Of a stretch of 64,000 nucleotides of DNA, positions 1 to 9,519 are shown in pieces. The notes under the pieces are model-generated. The model was not told where the DNA came from. It did no database searches and saw nothing but the letters and a program-made list of their open reading frames with translations. The stretch is from Microlunatus panaciterrae (GTDB lineage Bacteria > Actinomycetota > Actinomycetes > Propionibacteriales > Propionibacteriaceae). The translations under genes and the position numbers were made by a program. The stretch is from the NCBI RefSeq assembly GCF_016907535.1, contig NZ_JAFBCF010000001.1:2728001-2792000 (forward strand), written 5' to 3'. The first letter of the stretch is position 1. The number at the start of each line of letters is the position of its first letter.

Positions 1-179
1 CGGAGGCCCCGATCCACGTCTCGAACGTGCAGCTGGTGGTCAAGGACGGCGAAGGCAACGAGGTGGCCACCCGGGTCGGTTACGACCGGGTCGAGGTGAC
101 CAAGCGGCGCCCCGACGGCTCGGAGTACAAGGCCTTCCGCTCGGTGCGGATCGCCCGCAAGACCGGAGAGGAAATCTGA
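1..179 (+). CDS. rplX: Ribosomal protein L24, C-terminal part (5' end outside window)
   Basis: The open frame enters from the left edge and ends at a TGA that overlaps the ATG of the next gene by one base (TGATG). The visible 58 residues contain the basic C-terminal strand region of bacterial L24 ([12 protein letters not shown], then [13 protein letters not shown] and [10 protein letters not shown] at the end). L24 is an assembly-initiating protein of the 50S subunit that binds 23S rRNA. Its place directly before rplE is the normal spc-operon order. The start codon and KOW domain lie outside the window. Confidence 0.93.
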   Translation, partial: EAPIHVSNVQLVVKDGEGNEVATRVGYDRVEVTKRRPDGSEYKAFRSVRIARKTGEEI

Positions 180-748
180 TGAGCACCGCTTCCGCAGAGA
201 AGGTTCTGCCGCGGCTCAAGCAGCGCTACCGCGACGAGATCGTCGCCGCGCTGCGGGACGAGTTCAAGCACGCCAACGTGATGCAGGTGCCCGGCCTGGT
301 CAAGATCGTGGTCAACATGGGTGTCGGTGAGGCAGCCCGCGACTCGAAGCTGATCGACGGTGCCGTCAAGGACCTGGCCACCATCACCGGCCAGAAGCCG
401 CAGGTCACCAAGGCCCGCAAGTCCATCGCCCAGTTCAAGCTGCGTGAGGGAATGCCGATCGGGGCCCATGTCACGCTGCGCGGTGACCGGATGTGGGAGT
501 TCGCCGACCGGCTGCTCACCTTGGCCCTGCCGCGTATCCGTGACTTCCGTGGCCTGTCGTCGAAGCAGTTCGACGGTCGTGGCAACTACACGTTCGGTCT
601 CAACGAGCAGGTCATGTTCCACGAGATCGACCAGGACAGGATCGACCGCGTCCGCGGCATGGACATCACGTTCGTGACGTCCGCGACGAACGACGACGAG
701 GGGCGGGCGCTGCTGAAGCACCTCGGCTTCCCGTTCAAGGAGAACTGA
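179..748 (+). CDS. rplE: 50S ribosomal protein L5
   Basis: 189 residues, close to the usual 180-187 for bacterial L5. The central signature [17 protein letters not shown] and the P-site loop region ([20 protein letters not shown]) are intact, as is the C-terminal [10 protein letters not shown]...[10 protein letters not shown]5 binds 5S rRNA and contacts the P-site tRNA and S13. The start overlaps the rplX stop (TGATG), so translation is probably coupled. The short N-terminal extension (about 10 residues) is common in Actinobacteria. Confidence 0.97.
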   Translation: MSTASAEKVLPRLKQRYRDEIVAALRDEFKHANVMQVPGLVKIVVNMGVGEAARDSKLIDGAVKDLATITGQKPQVTKARKSIAQFKLREGMPIGAHVTLRGDRMWEFADRLLTLALPRIRDFRGLSSKQFDGRGNYTFGLNEQVMFHEIDQDRIDRVRGMDITFVTSATNDDEGRALLKHLGFPFKEN

Positions 749-749
749 T

Positions 750-935
750 ATGGCGAAGACAGCGCTGAAGGTCAAGCAGGCTCGCAAGCCGAAGTTCGGT
801 GTCCGGGGTTACAGCCGGTGCCAGAAGTGTGGCCGCCCCAAGGCCGTGTTCCGCAAGTTCGGCCTGTGCCGGATCTGCCTGCGCGACATGGCTCACAAGG
901 GCGAGCTCCCCGGCGTCACCAAGTCCTCCTGGTAA
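750..935 (+). CDS. rpsN: 30S ribosomal protein S14, zinc-binding type
   Basis: 61 residues with the C+ signature: CQKC (C24, C27) and CRIC (C40, C43) form a zinc ribbon, and SSW ends the chain. This is the short, zinc-containing S14 (often called rpsZ/rpsN1), which needs zinc to fold and sits in the 30S head. One base separates it from rplE, so it is co-transcribed. Zinc-free paralogues elsewhere in a genome usually replace it under zinc limitation; none lies in this window. Confidence 0.96.
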   Translation: MAKTALKVKQARKPKFGVRGYSRCQKCGRPKAVFRKFGLCRICLRDMAHKGELPGVTKSSW

Positions 936-1013
936 CCAGGACCCATCACTTAATACACGCTGCAGGTCCAGGCACCGCCTGGAAACCACGGTGAGAAAGA
1001 GGCTAAACCGGCC

Positions 1014-1421
1014 ATGACCATGACCGATCCCATTGCAGACATGCTGACCCGTCTGCGCAACGCCAACCAGGCGTACCACGATGTCGCCACGATGCCGCAC
1101 AGCAAGATCAAGGTCGGCATCGCGGACATCCTCGCAGCCGAGGGCTACATCGCCGGCTACGAGGTCAACGAGCCCAAGGAGGGCGAGGTCGGCAAGACCT
1201 TGTCCATCACCTTGAAGTACGGCCAGAACCGAGAGCGTTCGATCGCCGGTGTGCGCCGCATCTCCAAGCCCGGCCTGCGGGTGTACGCGAAGTCGACCGG
1301 CCTGCCCAAGGTTCTGGGTGGGCTCGGCATCGCGATCATCTCCACCTCCCAGGGCCTGCTGACCGACCGGCAGGCACATTCCAACAGCGTTGGCGGGGAA
1401 GTCCTCGCCTACGTCTGGTAA
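1014..1421 (+). CDS. rpsH: 30S ribosomal protein S8
   Basis: 135 residues. The N-terminus [20 protein letters not shown] and C-terminal [12 protein letters not shown]...GGEVLAYVW are diagnostic of S8. S8 binds helix 21 of 16S rRNA and in many bacteria represses the spc operon by binding its mRNA. A 78-bp spacer after rpsN ends in GAGAAAGAGG, a purine-rich ribosome binding site before the ATG. Confidence 0.97.
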   Translation: MTMTDPIADMLTRLRNANQAYHDVATMPHSKIKVGIADILAAEGYIAGYEVNEPKEGEVGKTLSITLKYGQNRERSIAGVRRISKPGLRVYAKSTGLPKVLGGLGIAIISTSQGLLTDRQAHSNSVGGEVLAYVW

Positions 1422-1448
1422 GCGGACGAGACAGAAAGGAACGAAGAG

Positions 1449-1991
1449 ATGTCACGCATTGGCAGACTTCCGATCCCGGTCCCGTCCGGTGTGGAGGTCA
1501 CCCTCGATGGCCGTCAGGTCTCGGTGAAGGGTCCGAAGGGCACGCTGCAGCATCAGGTTGCTGAGCCCCTGTCGGTCAGCCGCGCCGAGAGCGGCGAGAT
1601 CCAGATCGCCCGGCCCGACGACGAGCGGCTCAGCCGGTCGCTGCACGGGCTGACCCGTACCCTGGTCGCGAACATGGTGACCGGTGTGACCGAGGGCTAC
1701 GAGAAGAAGCTCGAGATCGTCGGCGTGGGTTACCGCGTCGTGTCCAAGGGGCCGACGGAGCTGGAGTTTGCGCTCGGTTACAGCCACCCGGTCACGGTGA
1801 AGGCGCCTGAGGGCATCACCTTCACTGTGGAGGCCCCGACCCGGCTGTCGGTCCAGGGGATCGACAAGCAGCAGGTGGGCGAGGTGGCTGCGAACATTCG
1901 TAAGCTGCGCAAGCCCGAGCCCTACAAGGGCAAGGGTGTCAGGTACGCGGGCGAGCAGGTCCGCCGCAAGGTCGGAAAGGCTGGTAAGTAA
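1449..1991 (+). CDS. rplF: 50S ribosomal protein L6
   Basis: 180 residues with both L6 repeats. The signature near the C-terminus ([24 protein letters not shown]) matches PS00525-type L6 sequences. L6 binds helix 97 of 23S rRNA near the sarcin-ricin loop. The ATG follows a clear AAAGGAACGAAGAG site. The stop is 2 bp from rplR. Confidence 0.97.
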   Translation: MSRIGRLPIPVPSGVEVTLDGRQVSVKGPKGTLQHQVAEPLSVSRAESGEIQIARPDDERLSRSLHGLTRTLVANMVTGVTEGYEKKLEIVGVGYRVVSKGPTELEFALGYSHPVTVKAPEGITFTVEAPTRLSVQGIDKQQVGEVAANIRKLRKPEPYKGKGVRYAGEQVRRKVGKAGK

Positions 1992-1993
1992 CG

Positions 1994-2377
1994 ATGGCTG
2001 TTTCACTGTCCGCCCGCAAGGGCACATCAGCCAAGACCGCCTCGCGGCTGCGGCGGCAGATCAGGGTGCGCAAGAAGATCTTCGGCGCACCGGATCGGCC
2101 TCGCCTGGTGGTGTCCCGTTCAGCCAAGCACATCTTCGTGCAGGTAATCGACGACACCCAGGGCCGCACGCTGGCGTCGGCGTCGTCGATGGAGGCCGAG
2201 CTTCGGGGCCTGACCGGTGACAAGACGGCCAAGGCCAAGCAGGTCGGCGAGAAGATCGCCGAGCGCGCCAAGGCTGCCGGCATCGAGAACGTGGTCTTCG
2301 ACCGCGCCGGACACAAGTACCACGGACGCATCGCAGCGCTGGCAGACGGCGCCCGCGAAGGCGGACTGGGCTTCTAA
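1994..2377 (+). CDS. rplR: 50S ribosomal protein L18
   Basis: 127 residues, normal for bacterial L18. It has the basic N-terminus ([14 protein letters not shown]), then [19 protein letters not shown] and the C-terminal [25 protein letters not shown]18 delivers 5S rRNA to the large subunit together with L5. The gene starts 2 bp after rplF and belongs to the same transcript. Confidence 0.97.
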   Translation: MAVSLSARKGTSAKTASRLRRQIRVRKKIFGAPDRPRLVVSRSAKHIFVQVIDDTQGRTLASASSMEAELRGLTGDKTAKAKQVGEKIAERAKAAGIENVVFDRAGHKYHGRIAALADGAREGGLGF

Positions 2378-2401
2378 GACAACGACGGAAAGAGGAAAGC
2401 G

Positions 2402-2998
2402 ATGAGTGGATCACAGCGCCGCGGTGGCGGCGCAGGTGGTGAGCGTCGCGGCCGTGACGACCGTCGTGGCCAGGCGCAGGAAAAGAGCAACTACATCGAG
2501 CGCGTGGTGGCGATCAACCGCGTAGCCAAGGTGGTCAAGGGTGGTCGTCGGTTCAGTTTCACCGCGCTGGTCGTGGTGGGCGATGGTGATGGCACCGTTG
2601 GTGTGGGCTACGGAAAGGCCAAGGAGGTACCGGCGGCTATTGCCAAGGGTGTCGAGGAGGCCAAGAAGCACTTCTTCCGGGTTCCGCGGATCCAGGGCAC
2701 CATCCCGCACCCGGTCCAGGGCGAGAAGGCTGCGGGTGTCGTGATGCTGCGTCCGGCGTCGCCCGGTACCGGCGTCATCGCCGGTGGTTCGGCGCGCGCC
2801 GTACTGGAGTGCGCCGGTGTGCACGATGTGCTCGCCAAGTCCCTCGGCTCGGCCAACGCCATCAACGTCGTGCATGCGACGGTTGAGGCACTGCAGAGCC
2901 TTGAGGAGCCGGAGCAGGTGGCCAAGCGCCGCGGCATGTCGGTGGAGCACGTCACGCCGGCCGCCATCCTGCGGGCTCGCGCGGAGGTGACCTCCTGA
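2402..2998 (+). CDS. rpsE: 30S ribosomal protein S5
   Basis: 198 residues. About 28 Gly/Arg-rich residues precede the core, an actinobacterial extension. The double-stranded RNA-binding-like core ([42 protein letters not shown]) and the C-terminal domain ([22 protein letters not shown]) are complete. S5 lines the mRNA entry channel and contributes to decoding accuracy. GAAAGAGGAAAGCG provides the ribosome binding site. The TGA overlaps the rpmD ATG. Confidence 0.97.
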   Translation: MSGSQRRGGGAGGERRGRDDRRGQAQEKSNYIERVVAINRVAKVVKGGRRFSFTALVVVGDGDGTVGVGYGKAKEVPAAIAKGVEEAKKHFFRVPRIQGTIPHPVQGEKAAGVVMLRPASPGTGVIAGGSARAVLECAGVHDVLAKSLGSANAINVVHATVEALQSLEEPEQVAKRRGMSVEHVTPAAILRARAEVTS

Positions 2999-3180
2999 TG
3001 CCGCGCCTGAAGGTCAGCCAGGTCCGTTCGACGACCGGCTGCAAGCAGAACCAGCGGGACACCCTCCGCTCTCTCGGCCTGAAGCGCATCGGCGACGTGG
3101 CTGTGAAAGAGGACCGTCCCGAAATCCGAGGGATGATCGCAACGGTGACGCATCTCATCACCGTCGAGGAGGTCGACTGA
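2998..3180 (+). CDS. rpmD: 50S ribosomal protein L30
   Basis: 60 residues, the length of the bacterial short form. The pattern [25 protein letters not shown] and [10 protein letters not shown] is typical of L30. The start overlaps the rpsE stop by one base (TGATG), so translation is likely coupled. Its order between rpsE and rplO is the classical spc arrangement. Confidence 0.96.
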   Translation: MPRLKVSQVRSTTGCKQNQRDTLRSLGLKRIGDVAVKEDRPEIRGMIATVTHLITVEEVD

Positions 3181-3181
3181 C

Positions 3182-3649
3182 ATGGCACTGAAGGTTCATC
3201 ACCTTCGCCCCGCACCGGGTGCGAAGACGCCGAAGACCCGCGTCGGACGCGGTGAGGGCTCGAAGGGCAAGACCGCTGGTCGCGGTACCAAGGGTTCCAA
3301 GGCACGCAACACCATGCCGCAGAACTTCGAGGGTGGCCAGATGCCGTTCCATATGCGGGTCCCGAAGCTGCGCGGCTTCAAGAACCCGTTCCGCACCGAG
3401 TACCAGGTCGTCAACCTGGACAAGCTGAGCGCTCTCTACCCAGAGGGTGGCGAGGTGACGGTCGCCGACCTGGTGACCAAGGGTGCGGTCCGTGACGGGA
3501 ACCTGGTCAAGGTGCTGGGCACCGGCGAGGTCTCGGTGGCCCTGCAGGTGAGCGCCCACGCGTTCTCCGGCAGCGCCAAGGAGAAGATCGCCGCCGCCGG
3601 CGGACAGGCCACCGAGCTTGTTCCCTCCGGCAACGGGGCGACCGACTAG
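3182..3649 (+). CDS. rplO: 50S ribosomal protein L15
   Basis: 155 residues. The glycine- and arginine-rich N-terminal tail ([21 protein letters not shown]) threads through 23S rRNA, and the signature [17 protein letters not shown] follows. L15 is a late-assembly protein. It is the last gene before a strong hairpin at 3666-3703, so the ribosomal transcript probably ends here and secY begins a new unit. Confidence 0.97.
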   Translation: MALKVHHLRPAPGAKTPKTRVGRGEGSKGKTAGRGTKGSKARNTMPQNFEGGQMPFHMRVPKLRGFKNPFRTEYQVVNLDKLSALYPEGGEVTVADLVTKGAVRDGNLVKVLGTGEVSVALQVSAHAFSGSAKEKIAAAGGQATELVPSGNGATD

Positions 3650-3665
3650 CTGGACCACGACATGG

Positions 3666-3703
3666 CGCAGGGGCGAGCTCGGGTTGGTCGAGCCGCCCCT
3701 GCG
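3666..3703 (+). terminator. Hairpin terminator after rplO
   Basis: A 10-bp outer stem (CGCAGGGGCG at 3666-3675 with CGCCCCTGCG at 3694-3703) continues, after a single bulged A, into a 5-bp inner stem (GCTCG/CGAGC) closed by a 7-nt loop. No T-run follows, only TCGTCTC. This is usual for high-G+C intrinsic terminators but makes the call less certain than in low-G+C genomes. It lies 16 bp after the L15 stop codon. Confidence 0.65.
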
Positions 3704-3800
3704 TCGTCTCAGTGCAGGCCCGGCACGGCTACGGCGGTGCCATCACCGGCCTCGTGAGCTGACGTCACCTCGGCCCGGGAACGGAGCCGGGGAAACTTGA

Positions 3801-3806
3801 TAAAGT
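3801..3806 (+). promoter_or_regulatory. Candidate -10 box (TAAAGT) upstream of secY
   Basis: TAAAGT sits 63 bp before the GTG assigned to secY, inside TTGATAAAGT. No convincing -35 hexamer is visible 16-18 bp upstream. The same TAAAGT hexamer precedes infA. The call rests on position and on the terminator upstream, which implies a new promoter. Confidence 0.35.
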
Positions 3807-3869
3807 CGAGCGGTTCCCGACCGGGGGCCGAAGCCCACCATGGGCCTCGACAGGGAGAGAGGGTTTGGG

Positions 3870-5177
3870 GTGCTCGCCGCCTTCGGAAATGCGTTCAGGA
3901 CTCCGGACCTGCGTAAGAAGATCCTGTTCACGCTGGCGATCCTTGCGATCTTCCGGCTGGGTTCGGTCATCCCCGTACCCAATGTCAACGTCAAGCAGGT
4001 CAACGTCTGCCTGACCGCGGCCCAGTCCGGTGAGAACCGGGGGCTGTACTCGCTGATCAACCTGTTCTCCGGCGGTGCCTTGCTGCACCTGGCCGTGTTC
4101 GCGCTCGGCATCATGCCGTACATCACCGCCAGCATCATCCTGCAGCTGCTCACTGTCGTGATCCCACGGCTGGAGGCGCTGAAGAAGGAGGGCCAGGCGG
4201 GTCAGACCAAGATCACCCAGTACACCCGCTATCTGACCCTGGTGTTGGCGCTGCTGAACGCGACCGCGTTCGTCACCCTGGCCGTCAACGACCAGGTCTT
4301 CACCAACTGTCCGGGGGTGGTCTACGACAAGGGCATCTTCCCGGTGGTGACGATGATCCTCACCATGGTCGCCGGGGCCAGCATCATCATGTGGCTGGGT
4401 GAGCTGATCACCGAGCGCGGTGTCGGCAACGGCATGTCGGTGATGATCTTCACCCAGATCGCCGCCACGTTCCCGACCGCGTTGTGGGGTCTCAAGACGG
4501 CCCGGCCGGGAGCCCAGGGCTGGATCGTCTTCCTGCTCGTGCTCGTGCTCGGCCTGATTGTGATGGCGGGCGTCATCTTCATCGAGCAGTCGCAGCGGCG
4601 GATCCCGGTGCAGTACGCCAAGAAGATGGTCGGCAGCAGGATGCTCGGCGGCTCGACCACCTACATCCCGATCAAGGTCAACCAGGCCGGCGTCATCCCG
4701 GTCATCTTCGCCTCGTCGCTGATCTACCTTCCGGTGCTGTACTCGCAGTTCCGACCGAACTCGCCGGTCTCGACCTGGATCCAGCAGCACTTCGTCCGCG
4801 GCGACCACCCGATCTACATGATCGCCTACTTCCTGCTCATCGTGTTCTTCACGTACTTCTACGTGGCCATCACGTTCAACCCGAACGAGGTCGCCGACAA
4901 CATGAAGAAGTACGGTGGGTTCATCCCCGGCATCCGGGCCGGCAAGCCGACCGAGGACTACCTGAGCTATGTGCTGTCCCGGCTGACCTTCCCCGGCTCG
5001 CTCTACCTCGGCCTGATCTCCCTGCTGCCGTCCGTCGCCTTCATCCTGCTGAATGCGAACCAGAACTTTCCCTTCGGCGGCACCTCGATCCTCATCATCG
5101 TCGGCGTCGGCCTGGACACGGTGAAGCAGATCGAGAGCCAGCTCCAGCAAAGAAACTACGAAGGATTCCTCCGCTGA
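3870..5177 (+). CDS. secY: Preprotein translocase subunit SecY
   Basis: 435 residues from the GTG at 3870. An upstream in-frame ATG at 3840 would add ten residues unlike any SecY I know, whereas GTG gives the expected start ([21 protein letters not shown]) with GGGAGAGAGGG just upstream. Ten hydrophobic segments are evident. Family signatures include [29 protein letters not shown], the cytosolic loop [13 protein letters not shown] and [12 protein letters not shown]...GFIPGIRAG. SecY forms the channel of the SecYEG translocon. Its TGA overlaps the adk ATG, so the two are coupled. Confidence 0.96.
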   Translation: MLAAFGNAFRTPDLRKKILFTLAILAIFRLGSVIPVPNVNVKQVNVCLTAAQSGENRGLYSLINLFSGGALLHLAVFALGIMPYITASIILQLLTVVIPRLEALKKEGQAGQTKITQYTRYLTLVLALLNATAFVTLAVNDQVFTNCPGVVYDKGIFPVVTMILTMVAGASIIMWLGELITERGVGNGMSVMIFTQIAATFPTALWGLKTARPGAQGWIVFLLVLVLGLIVMAGVIFIEQSQRRIPVQYAKKMVGSRMLGGSTTYIPIKVNQAGVIPVIFASSLIYLPVLYSQFRPNSPVSTWIQQHFVRGDHPIYMIAYFLLIVFFTYFYVAITFNPNEVADNMKKYGGFIPGIRAGKPTEDYLSYVLSRLTFPGSLYLGLISLLPSVAFILLNANQNFPFGGTSILIIVGVGLDTVKQIESQLQQRNYEGFLR

Positions 5178-5743
5178 TGCGACTGTTGATTATGGGCCCG
5201 CCGGGTGCGGGCAAGGGCACCCAGGCCAAGAAGATCGCCGAGCACTACGGCATCCCGGCCGTCTCCACCGGTGACATCTTCCGCGCCAACGTCGCCGCCG
5301 GCACTCCGCTCGGCCTCGAGGCGAAGCGGATCATGGCCGAGGGCGGCTATGTCAGCGACGAGATCACCAACGGCATCGTCGCCAACCGGTTGGACGAGGA
5401 TGACGCCGAGCACGGCTTCCTGCTCGACGGCTACCCGCGGACGCTGCCCCAGGTGCACGCGCTGGACGCGATGCTGGGTGCCCGCGGCCACCGCCTCGAC
5501 CACGTGATCTCCCTGCAGGCCGACGTCGACGCGATCGTCGAGCGGCTGAAGAAGCGCGCCGAGCTGGAGGGCCGCGAGGACGACACCGAGGAGGCGATCC
5601 GGGTCCGGCAGGAGGTCTACGCCAAGGAGACGGCCCCCCTGCTGGCGGTGTTCTCCGAGCGTGGTCTGTTGGTCGAGGTGGACGGGCTCGGGTCGATGGA
5701 CGAGGTGTCCGAGCGGATCTTCGCCGCGCTGGATGCCGGCTGA
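5177..5743 (+). CDS. adk: Adenylate kinase, short lid-less form
   Basis: 188 residues. It catalyses ATP + AMP to 2 ADP. The P-loop [10 protein letters not shown] is at residues 7-16, the AMP-binding region [17 protein letters not shown] follows, then [10 protein letters not shown]. The zinc or hydrophilic LID insertion of long adenylate kinases is absent: [20 protein letters not shown] runs straight through, as in mycobacterial Adk. The start codon overlaps the secY stop (TGATG). Confidence 0.96.
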   Translation: MRLLIMGPPGAGKGTQAKKIAEHYGIPAVSTGDIFRANVAAGTPLGLEAKRIMAEGGYVSDEITNGIVANRLDEDDAEHGFLLDGYPRTLPQVHALDAMLGARGHRLDHVISLQADVDAIVERLKKRAELEGREDDTEEAIRVRQEVYAKETAPLLAVFSERGLLVEVDGLGSMDEVSERIFAALDAG

Positions 5744-5750
5744 CGACGCG

Positions 5751-6578
5751 ATGTTCTGGACCCCGCGGGGCGTGGAGCTGAAGAAGCCGCACCAGCTGCA
5801 GCAGATGCGCAAGGCGGGCCTGGTCGTCGCCAGGGCACTCGAGGCGACCACCGCGGCGGCCCGACCGGGGGTGAGCACCGCCGAACTCGATGCGGTGGCA
5901 GCTGACGTGATCGCCGCTGCCGGGGCCACGCCGTCGTTCCTCGGCTACCACGGCTTTCCCGGCGTCACCTGCATCTCGGTCAACGAGGAGGTCGTGCACG
6001 GCATCCCGGGTGAGCGGGTGCTCGTCGAAGGTGACCTGGTTTCGATCGACTGCGGCGCCATCGTCGACGGCTGGCACGGTGACTCCGCCCGCACCGTCTT
6101 CGTGGGCGAGGCCTCGCCGGAGGCTCAGGCTTTGAGCGAGGCCACCCGGATGGCGTTGTGGCAGGGGATGGCGGCTGCCGCGCTCGGTGGGCACGTCACC
6201 GACATCTCCGCTGCGGTGGAGGACTACGTTCGCTCCCTCGACAACCGGTACGGCATCGTCGAGGAGTACGTCGGACACGGCATCGGCTCGGCCATGCACC
6301 AGCCGCCCGACGTACCGAACTTCGGCCGGGCGGGGCGCGGTCCGAGGATCGTGGAAGGGCTGGCCCTGGCGGTGGAGCCGATGCTCACCCTCGGCGAACC
6401 GGACAACCGGGTGCTGGCCGACGACTGGACGGTCGTCACCGCAGACGGTTCGCTGGCCTGCCACTGGGAGCACACCATGACCGTCACCAGGAACGGCATC
6501 TGGGTGCTGACGGCCGAGGACGGAGGCGAGGAGCTGCTGTCCCAGCTCGGCGTCGCGTTCGGTCCGCTCGCTGACTGA
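5751..6578 (+). CDS. map: Methionine aminopeptidase type I
   Basis: 275 residues from the ATG at 5751, 7 bp after adk; further in-frame codons lie upstream inside adk but family alignment does not need them. It removes N-terminal methionine. All five metal ligands are visible: D in VSIDCG, D in HGDSART, H in GHGIG, E in AVEPMLT and E in CHWEHT. The secY-adk-map order is the standard actinobacterial one. infA, normally next, is displaced by about 7.5 kb of accessory genes. Confidence 0.95.
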   Translation: MFWTPRGVELKKPHQLQQMRKAGLVVARALEATTAAARPGVSTAELDAVAADVIAAAGATPSFLGYHGFPGVTCISVNEEVVHGIPGERVLVEGDLVSIDCGAIVDGWHGDSARTVFVGEASPEAQALSEATRMALWQGMAAAALGGHVTDISAAVEDYVRSLDNRYGIVEEYVGHGIGSAMHQPPDVPNFGRAGRGPRIVEGLALAVEPMLTLGEPDNRVLADDWTVVTADGSLACHWEHTMTVTRNGIWVLTAEDGGEELLSQLGVAFGPLAD

Positions 6579-6678
6579 GCCGCCCGAGGATGAGACGGGG
6601 GCCGGGGGAGACGCCGACAGCCGCGACCTAGAGTGGGGGACAGTCCCTCCGCCCCACCCCCTTCTTCTGAGGATCACG

Positions 6679-8784
6679 ATGCCGCCGAGCTATCCCGAGT
6701 CCCGCCGCGCCGATGTCGTCGAGGACCTGCACGGTCTTCGGATCGCCGACCCGTACCGCTGGCTCGAGGACCCCGACGCCCCTGAGACCGCCGACTGGGT
6801 GCGGAGACAGAACGCGGTCACCGATGCCCACCTGGCCGAGCTGCAGGACCGCGACTGGTTCCGCCGCACGATGGGTGCGATCGTCCACCGACCGCGGGCC
6901 GGAGTGCCGCAGAAGAAGGGCGGCTGGTACTTCGTGTCGCGCAACGACGGCTTGCAGGCGCAGGACGTCTGGTACGTGGCCGCGACCCTGGACGAGCTGC
7001 TGGCCGGCGGTCGGGTGATCATCGACCCCAACACGCTGTCCGACCAGGGCACCGACTCCGTCAGCTCGTTCACGGTGAGCGCCGACGGGTGCTACCTCGC
7101 CTACACGGTGAGTGAGGGCGGCAGCGACTGGCAGACGTTCAGGCTGCTCGAGGTGGCCACCGGTCAGCCGGTGGACGACGTCGCCATCCAGACCAAGTTC
7201 TCCTCGCCGACGTGGCTGCCGGACAGCACCTCCTACCTGTACACCGACTTCTCCCATGCTGGCCATGCTGCCGGCACCCAGACCGCGGCACTGGGCGGAG
7301 CCAAGTTGCGCCTGCACCGGCTGGGACAGCAACAGGACCGCGACGAGCTGATCCTGGAGTTCCCGGAGAACGACCAGCTGATGTTCTGGCCGGAGCTGTC
7401 CCACGACCACAAGCTCGTGGTGGTGACCGTGGTGGAGGGCACCGAGAACCGCAACCGACTGTGGGTCTACCGCGTCGAGGACGTCGACGGCCTCAGCCGG
7501 CTGTCCGGGCCGGTCAAGCTCATCGACGAGCCGGTGGCTGAGTTCTCACTGGTCCGGGTCGACGGGTCGGTGCTCTACCTGAGCACCGATCTGGATGCCC
7601 CCCGCGGCCGGATCGTCCGCTGCGACCTGGACGCGTTCGAAGCCTCGGGCAGGCTCGAGCTCGAGCCCCTGCTGGCCGAGGGAGGGGCGACACTGCAGGC
7701 GGCGACCGCGGCCGGTGATGTGCTGGTCACCTTCGCCCTGCAGGACGCCACCCCGAAGATCGACCGGTACGCGCTGGACGGCCGGCACCTCGGCCCGGTC
7801 GAGGTGCCCGGGGGTTCCGTGGTGGCCGTCGAGAGCGAGGCAGGTGACAGCGAGGCGTTCATCGGGATGTCCTCGGTCACCTCGCCGACCCGGGCCTTCC
7901 TGCTGGACCCTGCTACCGGCACCGTACGCGGCCTGGACGGGCTGGTGCCGGCCGGCGAGTCGACGTTCAGCCCGCCCGAGGTGACGGTGCAACGCCGGTC
8001 GGCGACGAGCGCGGACGGCACCGCTGTGCCGTACTTCCTGATCGCACCGGCCGGCACGGACCTGTCCCGGCCGCGGCCCACTCTGCTGTACGGCTACGGC
8101 GGCTTCAAGATCCCGGTACTGGCCGACTACCGGCCGGGCTGGTCGGCCTGGTTGGCTGCCGGCGGGGTGCTGGCCATCGCCAACCTGCGGGGCGGTGGCG
8201 AGTTCGGCAGCGACTGGTACGACCAGGGCAGGCTCGCCAACAAGCAGAACGTCTTCGACGACTTCATCGCCGTCGGAGAGCACCTGAAGCAGACCGGCGT
8301 CACCACCACCGGACAGCTGGCGCTGCATGGCCGCAGCAACGGCGGCCTGCTCGTCGGAGCGGTGATGACCCAGCGTCCCGACCTGGCGGCGGTCGCGCTG
8401 CCCGGCGTCGGCGTGCTGGACCTGCTGCGCTTCCACAAGTTCACCATCGGCGCAGCCTGGATCTCCGACTACGGCAACCCGGATGACCCGGACCAGTTCC
8501 AGACCGCGCTGGCCTACTCCCCACTGCACAACGTCCGGCCGGGCACCAGCTATCCGGCGACACTGGTCCTCACCGGAGACCACGACGACCGGGTGGTGCC
8601 ACTGCACAGCCACAAGTTCACTGCGGCTCTGCAGCACGCACACTCGGGCCAGGCCCCGGTGCTGACCCGGGTCGAGGTGGCGACCGGGCACGGGATGGGC
8701 AAGCCCACCCAGATGGTCGCGGCCGAGTGGGCCGACCTGCTCGCCTTCGCCGCCCACCACACCGGGCTGCGGCCGGCCGGCTGA
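6679..8784 (+). CDS. Prolyl oligopeptidase family serine peptidase (S9A)
   Basis: 701 residues, the length of S9A prolyl endopeptidases. An N-terminal seven-bladed propeller opens with DPYRWLEDPDAPET. The C-terminal alpha/beta-hydrolase domain carries the nucleophile motif GRSNGG (Ser about residue 553), the acid in TGDHDDRVVP and the catalytic His in GHGMGKP. No signal peptide, so it is probably cytoplasmic and cleaves short proline-containing peptides. A TAGAGT box at 6629-6634 and a GAGGAT site before the ATG suggest its own promoter. The nucleophile elbow has N where many relatives have G (GxSNGG is the usual S9A form, so this is normal). Confidence 0.9.
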   Translation: MPPSYPESRRADVVEDLHGLRIADPYRWLEDPDAPETADWVRRQNAVTDAHLAELQDRDWFRRTMGAIVHRPRAGVPQKKGGWYFVSRNDGLQAQDVWYVAATLDELLAGGRVIIDPNTLSDQGTDSVSSFTVSADGCYLAYTVSEGGSDWQTFRLLEVATGQPVDDVAIQTKFSSPTWLPDSTSYLYTDFSHAGHAAGTQTAALGGAKLRLHRLGQQQDRDELILEFPENDQLMFWPELSHDHKLVVVTVVEGTENRNRLWVYRVEDVDGLSRLSGPVKLIDEPVAEFSLVRVDGSVLYLSTDLDAPRGRIVRCDLDAFEASGRLELEPLLAEGGATLQAATAAGDVLVTFALQDATPKIDRYALDGRHLGPVEVPGGSVVAVESEAGDSEAFIGMSSVTSPTRAFLLDPATGTVRGLDGLVPAGESTFSPPEVTVQRRSATSADGTAVPYFLIAPAGTDLSRPRPTLLYGYGGFKIPVLADYRPGWSAWLAAGGVLAIANLRGGGEFGSDWYDQGRLANKQNVFDDFIAVGEHLKQTGVTTTGQLALHGRSNGGLLVGAVMTQRPDLAAVALPGVGVLDLLRFHKFTIGAAWISDYGNPDDPDQFQTALAYSPLHNVRPGTSYPATLVLTGDHDDRVVPLHSHKFTAALQHAHSGQAPVLTRVEVATGHGMGKPTQMVAAEWADLLAFAAHHTGLRPAG

Positions 8785-9486
8785 GTGGACACCCACACCG
8801 AGGCCATCGTCCGGCTCGCCTGGGCCCACCGGCTCGGCCTGGACCCTGACACGCTGGCGCCGAGCGGGGCATCGCGGGTCCACCTGGTCCAAGCCGGCGC
8901 CGAGGCGCTCTCGGTGCTTCGACTGGGCGAACAGACCGTCGTCGTGGGTCCGCACTGGGCCGTCGAGGCCGCCGCCCGGGTCGACGATCGGGACCTGTGC
9001 CGCACCAGTACGCTGCTGCGGCTCACCGCAGACCATGGCGCCCGGGCGTTGGCCGAGGTGGTGCTGGCCTACACCGACGACTACGTCCAGCTCTCCGATC
9101 TCGACGCCGCGGTGGTCACCGACGACCCGCAGGCCGTACTCGACCTCGAACGGTCCTGCCCGCCCGATGACGTCACCGCGGTCGGGCTGACGCGCCTGGC
9201 CGCCCGGTTCGTGCTGATCGACGTCGACGACAGTCCCGTCGCCGGGGCGGGGTTCGACATCGGCGGTGGGATCCTCGCCGAGCTCGGCGTGCTGACGGCA
9301 CTGCGATCGAGGCGGTCCGGGCACGGGCTGCGGATCGCGGCGCTGGCCACCAATGCCGCCCTGGACGAGGGGCTGGTCCCGCAGTGGAGCCTCCAGGAGG
9401 GTCACGCGGCGGCCGCCGCGATCGGTCACAGGCTGGGCTTCCGCCCGTTCGGCCGCTGGGCCGGCGTGCTGCTGCCCAGTGGTTGA
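8785..9486 (+). CDS. GNAT-like acetyltransferase domain protein
   Basis: 233 residues starting with GTG directly after the oligopeptidase stop (no gap), so co-translated. The last 60 residues (LTALRSRRSGHGLRIAALATNAALDEGLVPQWS, then AAAIGHRLGFRPFGRW) look like the C-terminal half of GNAT N-acetyltransferases: helix 3, the SxxG/NxxA region and the LGF motif. The N-terminal 130 residues are not recognisable to me. Substrate unknown. A clear acetyl-CoA pyrophosphate loop (QxxGxG) is only weakly preserved (RSGHG), so activity is uncertain. Confidence 0.6.
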   Translation: MDTHTEAIVRLAWAHRLGLDPDTLAPSGASRVHLVQAGAEALSVLRLGEQTVVVGPHWAVEAAARVDDRDLCRTSTLLRLTADHGARALAEVVLAYTDDYVQLSDLDAAVVTDDPQAVLDLERSCPPDDVTAVGLTRLAARFVLIDVDDSPVAGAGFDIGGGILAELGVLTALRSRRSGHGLRIAALATNAALDEGLVPQWSLQEGHAAAAAIGHRLGFRPFGRWAGVLLPSG

Positions 9487-9519
9487 CGACCTCTCCGTGC
9501 GCTCGGCGGGTGCCGTCGG

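Noticed and set aside
3765-5150. 461-residue open frame opposite secY
   Set aside because: Histidine/aspartate-rich antisense sequence typical of high-G+C shadows; SecY on the plus strand is unmistakable.
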